Assembly: GCA_946540435.1 (NCBI GenBank)
Contig: CAMNII010000007.1
Location: forward strand, 1 to 64,000
Origin: an uncultured Prevotella sp.
GTDB lineage: Bacteria > Bacteroidota > Bacteroidia > Bacteroidales > Bacteroidaceae
Reading direction: 5' to 3'
Length of the DNA stretch: 64,000 bases
Shown here: in pieces, positions 43,281 to 52,476 of the stretch
Layout: each line of letters begins with the position of its first letter
Position numbering within the stretch: the first letter of the stretch is position 1
Position numbers and translations under genes: made by a program
Notes under the pieces: model-generated
What the model saw: only the letters and a program-made list of their open reading frames with translations
Database searches by the model: none
Told to the model about the DNA's origin: nothing

Positions 43281-44207
43281 TTATTCCGGATTATAGCCGA
43301 AAGCATCGAGCTCACGCTGAGAGGAACGCCAGTCCTTGTCAACCTTGACAAACGTCTCAAGGTTGATACGCTTGTCGAAGAACTTCTCAAGGGCCTTGCG
43401 GCTCTCTATGCCGAGTTTCTTCAGTGCTACCCCTTGGTGGCCGATGATGATGCCCTTCTGGGAGTCACGCTCCACATAGATGGTTGCATGGATATCGATG
43501 CGCTGCGGTGTCTCCTTGAACGTATCGACACGCACTTCCACGCTGTAGGGTATCTCCTTGTCGTAATACAGGAGGATCTTCTCACGGATAATCTCTGAGA
43601 CGAAGAAGCGCGCCGGCTTGTCAGTGAGCTGGTCTTTGTCGAAATAGGCAGGACTCTCGGGCAGCAGTTCATGGATGCGCTTGAGGAGCAGGTCGACACC
43701 GAACTTATTCTTTGCCGAGATAGGAAGGATTTCAGCGTTAGGCAGCAGCTGATGCCACCGTTCTACGATTTGGGCCAGCAGCCTGTCGCTCCCCTCGCCT
43801 GCCGAAGACGCTTCTGAAGCGAGGTTGTCGATTTTGTTGATGAGCAGTAACACCGGTATCGTCATCTTCTGCACCTTCGCCAGGAAATCCATGTTCTTCT
43901 CCGGGTTCTCCACCACGTCAGTGACATAGAGCAGCACATCGGCGTCCTGCAATGCCGACTCCGAGAAGGCAAGCATCGACTCCTGGAGCTTGTAGTTGGG
44001 TTTGAGAACTCCCGGGGTATCGCTGAAGACAATCTGCATGTCGTCGGTGTTGACGATACCCATGATACGGTGGCGCGTGGTTTGCGCCTTGAAAGTGGCA
44101 ATGGAGATACGCTCGCCGACGAGTTGGTTCATCAGCGTCGACTTACCCACATTGGGATTACCCACGATATTGACAAATCCTGCCTTATGTACGCTATTCT
44201 CTTTCAT
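43281..44207 (-). CDS. era: GTPase Era
   Basis: [45 protein letters not shown] domain with IIIGHQGVALKKLG. Confidence 0.97.
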   Translation of the reverse strand: MKENSVHKAGFVNIVGNPNVGKSTLMNQLVGERISIATFKAQTTRHRIMGIVNTDDMQIVFSDTPGVLKPNYKLQESMLAFSESALQDADVLLYVTDVVENPEKNMDFLAKVQKMTIPVLLLINKIDNLASEASSAGEGSDRLLAQIVERWHQLLPNAEILPISAKNKFGVDLLLKRIHELLPESPAYFDKDQLTDKPARFFVSEIIREKILLYYDKEIPYSVEVRVDTFKETPQRIDIHATIYVERDSQKGIIIGHQGVALKKLGIESRKALEKFFDKRINLETFVKVDKDWRSSQRELDAFGYNPE

Positions 44208-44323
44208 GCTGCAAAGTTACGAAAAAACGAGAGCAGAACAAAATAAAACATATATTTTTTATCCCTGCATTATAGCCGTCCCTTATCAAGGGACTCTAAA
44301 TATGCTGAGTTGGAGTAACTTAT
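44208..44323 (-). repeat. Inverted promoter/leader repeat, era copy
   Basis: Reverse complement aligns to 38094-38210 with 4 substitutions and a 1-base A-run difference. Confidence 0.95.
44212..44219 (-). promoter_or_regulatory. era proximal -7 element TAACTTTG, 4 nt before ATG
   Basis: TAACTTTG-CAGC-ATG. Confidence 0.7.
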
Positions 44324-44324
44324 C

Positions 44325-44332
44325 CAAAGTTA
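44325..44332 (-). promoter_or_regulatory. Possible distal era -7 element TAACTTTG
   Basis: caaagtta on + strand; aligned position upstream of der (38081-38088) reads TAGCTTTA. Confidence 0.35.
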
Positions 44333-44453
44333 CCAAAAATAACAGATAGTTCCAAATAATACCGCGAGAAACTACGTTTTACCGAATCTCCCCGGCGAAA
44401 CGAGACGGCATCCGTCAGCAACAAAAACGACAGAAAGAAGTGAGAAACAGAAA

Positions 44454-44503
44454 AAGAGTGACGAACCGGCCTGCCTTTTCATGCAAGCCAATTCGTCACT
44501 CTT
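44454..44503 (-). terminator. Terminator downstream of fabH
   Basis: AAGAGTGACGAA...TTCGTCACTCTT hairpin. Confidence 0.65.
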
Positions 44504-44521
44504 CGTTTATGTTTCGTTGAC

Positions 44522-45514
44522 TTAGTAAGCCCACTTATAGAAGCTGGCACCATGTACGAAGCCTGCTCCGAATGCGGTGAAGACGATGTTGTCGCCTTTC
44601 TTCAGTCGTTTCTCAAAGTCCCAGAGGGCCAAGGGGATTGTTCCGGCGGAGGTATTGCCATAGCGCTCGATGTTGACGACAACCTTATCCATCGGGATGT
44701 CGGCACGCTTGGCCACGGTCTCGATGATGCGGAGGTTGGCCTCGTGGGGAACTACCCACTGTACGTCGTCAGCCTTGAGGTTGTTGCGCCGCATGATTTC
44801 GAGCACGTCGTCGCTCATGGCGGTGACAGCATAGCGATACACGGTGCGTCCTTCCTGATAGAGGTAGGCAGCCGGCGTCTGGGCGTTTTCCTTTGTCGGC
44901 GGATTTACCGAGCCTCCTACCTCCATGTGGAGATACGGATAACCGATGCCGTCGGTACGGAAATAGGCATCTTGCACTCCGACGCCCTCTTCCTCCGTGC
45001 CCTCTACGAGCACTGCTCCGGCACCATCGCCGAAGAGCACGCAGGTCTGCCGGTCGGTATAGTCGATCATCGACGACATCTTGTCGCCTCCGATGACGAT
45101 AATCTTGCGGCAGCGGCCGGTACGGATCATCTGGGTGGCTACGTCGAACGAATAGAGGAAGCCGCAGCAAGCTGCCGAGAAGTCGAACGCAAAGGCATTC
45201 TTCAGTCCCAGTCGGCCAAGCACCAGCGATGCTGTCGAGGGGAACTTATAGTCGGGCGTCGTCGTCGTGACGATGAGTGCATCGATTGTATCGGGGTCGA
45301 CTCCGGTCTTCTGCAGCAGCAGTTCAGCAGCCTTTGTGGCCATGAAGCTGGTTCCCAGGCCTTCGCCTTTCAGGATGTGCCGCTCCTTGATGCCCACGCG
45401 GGTCATAATCCATTCGTCACTGGTGTCGACCATACGCGACAGTTCCTCGTTGGTGAGGACATAGTCGGGCACGTAACCGGCGACACCGGTGATGATTGCG
45501 TTAAGTTTACCCAT
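44522..45514 (-). CDS. fabH: 3-oxoacyl-ACP synthase III
   Basis: FAFDFSAACCGFLYSFDVA active-site Cys; NRYGNTSAG-like C-terminus. Confidence 0.96.
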   Translation of the reverse strand: MGKLNAIITGVAGYVPDYVLTNEELSRMVDTSDEWIMTRVGIKERHILKGEGLGTSFMATKAAELLLQKTGVDPDTIDALIVTTTTPDYKFPSTASLVLGRLGLKNAFAFDFSAACCGFLYSFDVATQMIRTGRCRKIIVIGGDKMSSMIDYTDRQTCVLFGDGAGAVLVEGTEEEGVGVQDAYFRTDGIGYPYLHMEVGGSVNPPTKENAQTPAAYLYQEGRTVYRYAVTAMSDDVLEIMRRNNLKADDVQWVVPHEANLRIIETVAKRADIPMDKVVVNIERYGNTSAGTIPLALWDFEKRLKKGDNIVFTAFGAGFVHGASFYKWAY

Positions 45515-45523
45515 TATGAATGA

Positions 45524-45709
45524 TTATTCAGCAGTCTCCTTGACTACGGCGACCTTGCCACGGTAGTAACCGCATGTGGGGCATACAGTGTGGTAAACGT
45601 AATAAGCTCCGCAAGTGGGGCATACTGCCAGTGTAGGTGCTACTGCGCCGTCGTGGGTTCTTCTGTTGCGTCCACGAGTTTTCGACTGTCTTCTTTTAGG
45701 ATGTGCCAT
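45524..45709 (-). CDS. rpmF: 50S ribosomal protein L32
   Basis: MAHPKRRQSKTRGRNRRTH; CPTCGAYYVYHTVCPTCGYYRG. Confidence 0.97.
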   Translation of the reverse strand: MAHPKRRQSKTRGRNRRTHDGAVAPTLAVCPTCGAYYVYHTVCPTCGYYRGKVAVVKETAE

Positions 45710-45724
45710 AATACTTTTTAATTT

Positions 45725-46249
45725 TTAATCTGTAATGTTTAATTCTCTGAGTTTTCCCCAGCGGGGATCCATCGTCTGTGTGCCGTCTCCATTGCCACTT
45801 CGGGTAGCCGAGAGTTTTTTTAGCGTCTCTGTCATGGCCGCGTTGCATTTTCCAGGTGCATGCACGTGCCTGATGGGGATGGCCAGTGCGATAAACTCGT
45901 ATATGAACCATGCCGTGTCGAGTATTCCTTCGTTCTCGTCGACGACGATGAGTTCATCATCTTCTGAGTTTTCTTGTCCGAGCTTTACCAGGAGTTGGTT
46001 GTCGCTGTCGATGGGCTGGTCCATGTCGTCGAGACACAGGTCGCAGGCCACGACAACAGTCCCTTCCGTGTGGAACAGGAGTTCGAAAGCTCCTGCCACT
46101 TTCCGTATCTGCAGGTCTACAACCACTTTCCCGCGACTGACTTCCGGCGTGTCAAGTGCTGCGAAGAACTCGTCGGTGACGTCGTAATGACGCTCTTCAA
46201 CGTCCTCCACAGCCTTCAAATCGATGCGGAATTGATCTAAAAACTCCAT
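45725..46249 (-). CDS. YceD/DUF177 family protein
   Basis: VACDLCLDDMDQPIDSDNQLLVKLG; directly upstream of rpmF as is typical. Confidence 0.88.
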   Translation of the reverse strand: MEFLDQFRIDLKAVEDVEERHYDVTDEFFAALDTPEVSRGKVVVDLQIRKVAGAFELLFHTEGTVVVACDLCLDDMDQPIDSDNQLLVKLGQENSEDDELIVVDENEGILDTAWFIYEFIALAIPIRHVHAPGKCNAAMTETLKKLSATRSGNGDGTQTMDPRWGKLRELNITD

Positions 46250-46257
46250 ACGGGCTG

Positions 46258-46265
46258 CAAAGTTA
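46258..46265 (-). promoter_or_regulatory. -7 element TAACTTTG, 8 nt before the DUF177 gene ATG
   Basis: TAACTTTG-CAGCCCGT-ATG. Confidence 0.55.
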
Positions 46266-46380
46266 CGAAGAAACGCGCAAAAAACAAAATATTTCGACGG
46301 TTATTTTTTCAAAGGGCCTGTATTTCATGTCCTTTTCGTTCGGCAGCATGGTGGGACGTCTGTGCCTATATGCACAATCG

Positions 46381-46417
46381 CCCCCGGGCCTGAGGTCGCG
46401 GCCTTCAGGCTCGGGGG
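46381..46417. other. GC-rich 13-bp hairpin without T-tract
   Basis: CCCCCGGGCCTGA...TCAGGCTCGGGGG. Confidence 0.55.
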
Positions 46418-46452
46418 GATGTACGGTCGGATTCGTTGAGTTGGCGGAATGG

Positions 46453-46734
46453 TCAGAATTCGAAGGTGTTCAGGTGCATGCCGTCCTCGGTGAGTACCTC
46501 GATAAGCGGGACGAGCAGCTTGAAGTGCTTCGACTCGCTATGCTCCTGAAGGGCCTCGTTGCTCTCCCAGGTCTCCCAGAACATCATCAGTCCGGGGCGG
46601 GTGGCACTGATGAACAGGTCGTAGCCTTTGCAGCCACGGTCTTTCAGCGATGCCTCTACCAATTCACTACCTAACCGCTGCACTTCGGCCTCGGCTCCTT
46701 TTTTCACTGTAAAAAATGCGTTTACTCTAATCAT
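46453..46734 (-). CDS. Antibiotic biosynthesis monooxygenase (ABM) domain protein
   Basis: CKGYDLFISATRPGLMMFWETWESNEALQEHSESKHFKLL. Confidence 0.85.
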   Translation of the reverse strand: MIRVNAFFTVKKGAEAEVQRLGSELVEASLKDRGCKGYDLFISATRPGLMMFWETWESNEALQEHSESKHFKLLVPLIEVLTEDGMHLNTFEF

Positions 46735-46765
46735 AGTATCAAAATGAATATATAGTTGTTTTAAG

Positions 46766-47935
46766 CTATTTCTCGTTCTTCAGCTCTATGCGGAAGGTGG
46801 TGCCTTTCCCCAGTTCCGACGCCTTCACGAAGATGCGGCCGTGGTGGTACTCCTCTACGATGCGCTTGGCCAGCGAGAGACCCAGTCCCCACCCTCGCTG
46901 CTTGGTGGTGAAGCCTGGGGTGAACACGCTTTTCATGTCTTTCTTCCTGATGCCTTTGCCGGTATCGCTGACTTCGATGACGACGGTATCCATCTCCACG
47001 GCCATGAACAGGGTGATGCGGCCGCTGCCTTCCATGGCATCAACGGCGTTCTTGCAGAGGTTCTCGATGACCCACTCGAAGAGTGAGGCATTGATTCTGA
47101 CGATGATGTCCTCGGGTGGGAATACGCGCACCATCTGTACCTTGTTCGAGGTGCGACGGTCCATATAGTCGATGACATGGTTCATGACTTCCGTCAGGCT
47201 CGATGGTACGGGTTCGGGCAGCGACCCTATCTTGGAGAAGCGGTCGGCGATGAGCTGGAGGCGTTTGACGTCTTTGTCCATCTCTGGCAGCAGCTCGTCG
47301 TCGGGATAGGTCTCTTTGAGGATTTCCGTCCATGCCATAAGGCTCGAGATGGGTGTCCCCAGCTGATGGGCTGTTTCTTTCGACAGTCCTACCCACACTT
47401 TGTTCTGCTCGGCCCGTTTCGAGGTCATCAGGGCGAAGATGGCTATCACGACGAAGATGAGTACGACGCCGAGTTGGATGTAGGGGTATACGGCGAGCCG
47501 TTTGAGCATCAGCGAGTCGTCATAGCACACGTCGACATACCCGTCGCGGGCTGTCTCGTCGAGGACGATGCGGATGCTTTTCCCTGTGCGCAGCAGGCTC
47601 AGTCCTTTCTGCTGGATATAGCTGACGCTGTCGGCTTCGGCCTTGGCGGGCAGTTCTATATTGCGGCATGTCCGCATCTTCCCGTCGGCTCCGAGCACGA
47701 TGATGGGTATTGTGGTGTTTCCGTCGATGACCTTGAGGACGAGTGCGAGGTCTGTGTTCTCATCGGCATTGTTAAGCGACTGCATGGCTTCGGCCCATAT
47801 CTCCATCTTCTTCCGCTCTTCCTCATAGAGGTCGCGGGTGAGCAGATGCGACACGAAGAGTGATGCGACAGCCAGGATGATGGCTGCCAGCACGAGGAAT
47901 ATCTTCACCTGTCGGATACGGTCTGTCCACTGCAT
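46766..47935 (-). CDS. Membrane sensor histidine kinase (no adjacent response regulator)
   Basis: KETAHQLGTPISSLMAW; NLCKNAVDAMEGSG; GWGLGLSLAKRIVEEYHHGRIFV. Confidence 0.9.
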   Translation of the reverse strand: MQWTDRIRQVKIFLVLAAIILAVASLFVSHLLTRDLYEEERKKMEIWAEAMQSLNNADENTDLALVLKVIDGNTTIPIIVLGADGKMRTCRNIELPAKAEADSVSYIQQKGLSLLRTGKSIRIVLDETARDGYVDVCYDDSLMLKRLAVYPYIQLGVVLIFVVIAIFALMTSKRAEQNKVWVGLSKETAHQLGTPISSLMAWTEILKETYPDDELLPEMDKDVKRLQLIADRFSKIGSLPEPVPSSLTEVMNHVIDYMDRRTSNKVQMVRVFPPEDIIVRINASLFEWVIENLCKNAVDAMEGSGRITLFMAVEMDTVVIEVSDTGKGIRKKDMKSVFTPGFTTKQRGWGLGLSLAKRIVEEYHHGRIFVKASELGKGTTFRIELKNEK

Positions 47936-48048
47936 ACAGTAATATAACGTTATTTTGCGGTTTTTATTATCCGGCCCCTGAAATCTCCTTTGTGGCGGGT
48001 GCTCCTTTTGGTGGCGGCCAGACTTCTGGATGATGCCGGTGTTGTGAC

Positions 48049-48085
48049 AAGAAGAGCCTCGAGGCTTGGCCCCGAGGCTCTTCTT
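48049..48085 (-). terminator. Hairpin downstream of the 1071-aa secreted protein gene
   Basis: AAGAAGAGCCTCG...CGAGGCTCTTCTT. Confidence 0.6.
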
Positions 48086-48127
48086 TTATTGGCTTGCCGG
48101 AAGCGTCTTCCGGCTTGAAGTTTTTAC

Positions 48128-51100
48128 TTACTTCACGATGACCTTCTTGCCATTGAGGATGTAGATACCGTTCTGCTTGGTATTCTTCACCTGCATACCC
48201 TGGAGGTTGTAGATCTTCGTGGCCTGTCCGTCAACCTTCTCGTTGATGCCCTTCACGCCGACGGCGTCACCGGGATCTTCTGTTCCGTAGTAGGTCAGGC
48301 GGAAGTTGTCGACAACGGTCCAGTCTTCGATCACTGCATCGTCAGCGTAGCGCTGGATACCAATCTGCAGGAAGGAAGGATCGGTGACCTCAATCTTCAT
48401 GGTGTTCCAGTAGAGGCCGAGCTGGAAGTTCTCATAGGCCTGTGTGCAGCTGTTGGGGAATTCACCGTAGTTCTCTGATACGTAAGCGTATCCGGGAGCT
48501 TTGCTGACGAAGCTGGGCTCGGTGATGTTCCACAGGGGCTGTGACTGGAAGTCGCTGTGGATGACGTACATCTCAGCGTAGGAGTTGCGCTCGCCGGTCT
48601 CGTCGAGAACCTTGATTTGGTTTGTAACACTACCTTCACGATAGTATCCCTGTACGCTCAGTACGTAGTATCCTGCTGCGGGGAGCTCGAGCTCCTGCCA
48701 CATATCAAGGGCTGCACGGTTGTTGCCACCGTTCCAGCACTCCCAAACGAAGTCGGGATAGTTGCCGGTGCGGCCCCATGTGCCTTCGCCGAAGATGTTG
48801 GTAGGTTCGCTGAGCCAAGCCTCGAGGCTTTCACGCTGGCTGAAGCCAGGAGCCTGGATGAGGTAAGAGACGTCTACGGGGTTCTCGGCCGATGCGTTGG
48901 CAACGAGAGCGTCACGGTCTTCCTTGGTAACGAGGATCCACTGGTTGTCGGGATCGTCTTCGCCGAGGACATCGGTGTCAACAGCTACATAGGAGCCCTT
49001 GCGGAAGCCGAGGAGGCTGCCACGTCCTTCTGCAGTGTTTTCAACAGCGCGACGGATGTTGTAAACGCCTTCCTTACCTTCGACGGGTACGAATACCCAG
49101 TCGTCCTGATTGCCGTTATTGTCGGTATCCATGTAACCACCGTAGTTCAGGTACTGGCTGTTTCCGCCATTGTTCAGGTGGGTGTCGATTTCGAATCCGT
49201 TCTCGACTTCGTTGCCGTCAGCGTCGAAGGCTGCATAGAGCGTAACAGGAATTCCGGGGAATCCTACTGCTGCGTGTGCACCCCAGTCGTCGCCACCGCA
49301 GAGGAAGCGCTTCTGACCGACGTTGTAGACGTAGTAGTCCATCATGTCCTCAGGAGCATTGCCTGCGAAGACGTTCTCATGAGTTTCGATGTGGAGCAGA
49401 CGGCGTGCGATACGGATCTTGTTGAGCAGGGTGTTGGCGACTGACATGTCTTCACCGTCAACGAAGAATGCCTTGGCCTCTTCGATGTTCTCGGTGATGC
49501 CTTCCTTTTCAGCCAGTGCTACGGTCTTGCGCAGGTTGGTGATGTTCACGGCCTGAGCAGCTGCGAGAGCTTCCTGGAGCACCTTGATGGCTTCCTTGTG
49601 AGCGTTAGCGTCGTCAATCTCGAGAGACTCCTTGGCAGCCTTGATGGCATCAGCGAGGCGCTCTGCGAGCACGTCAGTGGTACCGCCTCCGAAGGCTTCA
49701 GCATCGCCGACGAGTACTTCGAGCTGCGGACGATAGATGTCGAGCTCTGAGTAAGGATCGGGATATACGAATTCTTCGATCTGGTGGTGTGCAATCACGA
49801 AGGTGTAGTCGACGCCGTCGGATACATATCCGAAGGGGAAGAGGAGGTAGAATCCGTCCTGATCGGCCATGAAGTCGATCTGTCCGTGATCCAGAGGAGC
49901 GATGTTGCCGTCGTCGTCGTAGGTGGCACCTGTAGGAATCTTCCAGAAGCCGAGGACGCCGTTGCCGCCGCCGAGGGCTGTGCAGGACTCTGCGAAGCCA
50001 TTGCTGGTGAGGTTAGCCTTGTCGAGTACGCCGGCGTGCATGGTCGGGTTGTTGTTGTTCCAGTTGCAGTCCCAACCACCGCTACCGAAGTCGAAGGTCC
50101 AGCGATAGGTGTTACCTGCTACAGCGGGTACGAATACGCCGATAGGCTCGTGCATACCTGTTCCGATGTAGTGGGGGAACCAGTTCTCGTCTTTCTCCTC
50201 GTCGTAGTAAGCGGTCTTGTCTACCTGTACGCCGTCCTTGTCGATGGTCCATGTAGGATTGTCGGCAGTAGGAATACCGAAGCAAGAGTACTTGTCGCCA
50301 GGAGTTGTCCAGAGCATCATGTTCTTGTAGTTCACGGCTCCTTCGGGAAGCTCGTAGGGCTTGGTTGTCATTTCGCCGAGGTCTACCCACTTTGTGCCGT
50401 CCCACTTGTACTCGTGGTTGTCGACGAGGTAGTTGACGCGCTTGCCAACATATACGGGCATACCAGCGCCGATGGGCTCTACGCCTTCGGGGATGGCGAA
50501 TTCGCCTTCCTCAGCGTGGAAACGCTTATCGGCAATGACATCCTTCAGACCAGCGTCACCAGTGACGAACAGGTAAGGACGATAATCGGCTACGGGCTCG
50601 GTTTCTTCACCCTCGTAGATCTTGAAGCTGTAGAGCTTCATCAGGGCGCTGAAGCTTCCGTAGTGGGTATCAGAACCCTGACGTCCGGAGTTGTTGTTGT
50701 TGGTGAAGATCATCATCGGGCAGTTTCCTGCTGCGGGCTCAGAATCGTTGAAGATGGTGATGACAGGCTCTCCGCCGGGATAGTCACCCTCACGGAATAC
50801 CTTTGCCTCATGGCCTTGGCAGTCGATGATGATTTTCTCGTTATGAGGAATGTTCTCACCGTCGACACCCCACTGCTCCTTGGTTCCTACAACGTAGCCA
50901 CCGCGGTCGTTACCGCCCTGACGGCTGAAGAACATAAAGGCCTGGCTGGTGATGCCGGCACGTGCGCCGAATACAGCCTGCCAGTCGAAGGGAGCTCCTG
51001 CAGGGCTGTCAGAGAGTGTGCACTCCACAACGACACGAGTGTCGGGTGTGTGTACGTAGTCAGTGACGATGTAGGGAGCGGTTGACATGTCTGACTTTGC

Positions 51101-51343
51101 CTCGATGAAATCGATGGCCTTGTCAGCGCCTTGGGCAACCGTGAGAGACGACACCTTTGTATAGATGCCATACAACTCATACTCATTCAAGCTGTTGTAA
51201 GCATACACCTTACCATCTGCCTTGTTGTAAACGTAGGGCTCAGAACCTTTGTAGGTAGCGAGGTTGTCAACGATTACAATGTCGGCTGCGAAGGTCATGC
51301 TACTCATCAGCATTCCGATGAAAAGTAAAAAGACTTTCTTCAT
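48128..51343 (-). CDS. Large secreted protein with T9SS-like C-terminal tail
   Basis: Signal peptide MKKVFLLFIGMLMSSMTFA; C-terminal IYNLQGMQVKNTKQNGIYILNGKKVIVK. Confidence 0.8.
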   Translation of the reverse strand: MKKVFLLFIGMLMSSMTFAADIVIVDNLATYKGSEPYVYNKADGKVYAYNSLNEYELYGIYTKVSSLTVAQGADKAIDFIEAKSDMSTAPYIVTDYVHTPDTRVVVECTLSDSPAGAPFDWQAVFGARAGITSQAFMFFSRQGGNDRGGYVVGTKEQWGVDGENIPHNEKIIIDCQGHEAKVFREGDYPGGEPVITIFNDSEPAAGNCPMMIFTNNNNSGRQGSDTHYGSFSALMKLYSFKIYEGEETEPVADYRPYLFVTGDAGLKDVIADKRFHAEEGEFAIPEGVEPIGAGMPVYVGKRVNYLVDNHEYKWDGTKWVDLGEMTTKPYELPEGAVNYKNMMLWTTPGDKYSCFGIPTADNPTWTIDKDGVQVDKTAYYDEEKDENWFPHYIGTGMHEPIGVFVPAVAGNTYRWTFDFGSGGWDCNWNNNNPTMHAGVLDKANLTSNGFAESCTALGGGNGVLGFWKIPTGATYDDDGNIAPLDHGQIDFMADQDGFYLLFPFGYVSDGVDYTFVIAHHQIEEFVYPDPYSELDIYRPQLEVLVGDAEAFGGGTTDVLAERLADAIKAAKESLEIDDANAHKEAIKVLQEALAAAQAVNITNLRKTVALAEKEGITENIEEAKAFFVDGEDMSVANTLLNKIRIARRLLHIETHENVFAGNAPEDMMDYYVYNVGQKRFLCGGDDWGAHAAVGFPGIPVTLYAAFDADGNEVENGFEIDTHLNNGGNSQYLNYGGYMDTDNNGNQDDWVFVPVEGKEGVYNIRRAVENTAEGRGSLLGFRKGSYVAVDTDVLGEDDPDNQWILVTKEDRDALVANASAENPVDVSYLIQAPGFSQRESLEAWLSEPTNIFGEGTWGRTGNYPDFVWECWNGGNNRAALDMWQELELPAAGYYVLSVQGYYREGSVTNQIKVLDETGERNSYAEMYVIHSDFQSQPLWNITEPSFVSKAPGYAYVSENYGEFPNSCTQAYENFQLGLYWNTMKIEVTDPSFLQIGIQRYADDAVIEDWTVVDNFRLTYYGTEDPGDAVGVKGINEKVDGQATKIYNLQGMQVKNTKQNGIYILNGKKVIVK

Positions 51344-51463
51344 AGTTGTGTGTAAAAGTTGTTAATAATTAAATATGGTTTAAAGTGTTAATAAATTGTG
51401 TTTTCTTATCATATACTCTATTAGAGTATCAGTTTGGTTTCTATATGATATACTTCATCGGTG

Positions 51464-51471
51464 CAAAGATA
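51464..51471 (-). promoter_or_regulatory. -7 element TATCTTTG of the 1071-aa protein gene
   Basis: caaagata on + strand. Confidence 0.4.
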
Positions 51472-51549
51472 TAATAATTTAACGGAAATAAAAAATTATT
51501 TTTAAACTTTTTTTCGATAAAACACATTTTTTTTGCATCGACGGCAGCT

Positions 51550-52428
51550 TCACAGGGGTGTGCTGTCGTCGATAAAGCGACGGAGCAAGCCTTCATAGCG
51601 GTCGATGCGGCGGTCGCGGAGGAAGGGCCACCAGCGGCGCACCTGCTCGGAGCGCTGCATGTCGACGTCGACGACGGCTTCTGCTTCACCGTCCTTGGGA
51701 GCACGGTAGAGCAGTTCGCCTTGCGGACCGGCCACGAAGGAGGAGCCCCAGAAGAGGATGGGCGACGGACCTTGCTCCATGCCTACCCTGTTGACGGTGA
51801 CGACGGGGAGTCCGTTGGCCACGGCATGTCCGCGCTGTACGGTGGTCCATGCCTCCCGCTGCCGTTCCTGCTCTTGCTCGTCATCCCGTGCGTCATAGCC
51901 GATGGCGGTGGGATAGATGAGCAGTTCGGCACCGGAGAGGGCCATCAGGCGTGCTGCCTCGGGATACCACTGGTCCCAGCAGACGAGTACGCCGAGTCGT
52001 CCGACACTGGTCTGGATGGGCTGGAAGCCGAGGTCGCCGGGCGTGAAATAGAACTTCTCGTAGTAGCCGGGGTCGTCGGGGATGTGCATCTTCCGATACT
52101 GTCCGGCTATGGTGCCGTCGGCCTCGAATACGACGGCGGTGTTGTGGTACAGCCCCGGCGCGCGCCGTTCGAAGAGCGAGGCTACGAGTACGACGTGGCA
52201 GTCGCGGGCCAGCTGTCCGTAGAAGGTGGTCGACGGGCCGGGGATGGGTTCTGCCAGGTTGAACAGGTCCACCTGTTCCTCCTGACAGAAGTACAGTGAG
52301 TTGTGCAGCTCCTGCAGTACGACCAGCTGTGCGCCCTTGTCAGCCACGCTGCGTATTTTCTCTGCCAGCCGCCTTTGGTTATCGGCGATATCGGCAGTAT
52401 TGTGCTGTTGTATGATGCCTATTTTCAT
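51550..52428 (-). CDS. aguB: Carbon-nitrogen hydrolase, N-carbamoylputrescine amidase-like
   Basis: VLQELHNSLYFCQ; GVLVCWDQWYPEAARLMAL; adjacent to agmatine deiminase. Confidence 0.88.
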   Translation of the reverse strand: MKIGIIQQHNTADIADNQRRLAEKIRSVADKGAQLVVLQELHNSLYFCQEEQVDLFNLAEPIPGPSTTFYGQLARDCHVVLVASLFERRAPGLYHNTAVVFEADGTIAGQYRKMHIPDDPGYYEKFYFTPGDLGFQPIQTSVGRLGVLVCWDQWYPEAARLMALSGAELLIYPTAIGYDARDDEQEQERQREAWTTVQRGHAVANGLPVVTVNRVGMEQGPSPILFWGSSFVAGPQGELLYRAPKDGEAEAVVDVDMQRSEQVRRWWPFLRDRRIDRYEGLLRRFIDDSTPL

Positions 52429-52476
52429 GATAAGAATATCTTTCACCTTTTCTTTTTTTTCATTCTTTCATTCTTT

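Noticed and set aside
46327-46674. 115-aa + strand ORF over the GC hairpin
   Set aside because: It overlaps the ABM-domain gene antisense and has no domain signal.
49784-51085. 433-aa + strand ORF antisense to the 1071-aa secreted protein gene
   Set aside because: The minus frame has a signal peptide, T9SS-like tail and terminator; the antisense ORF is Val/Gly-rich without motifs.
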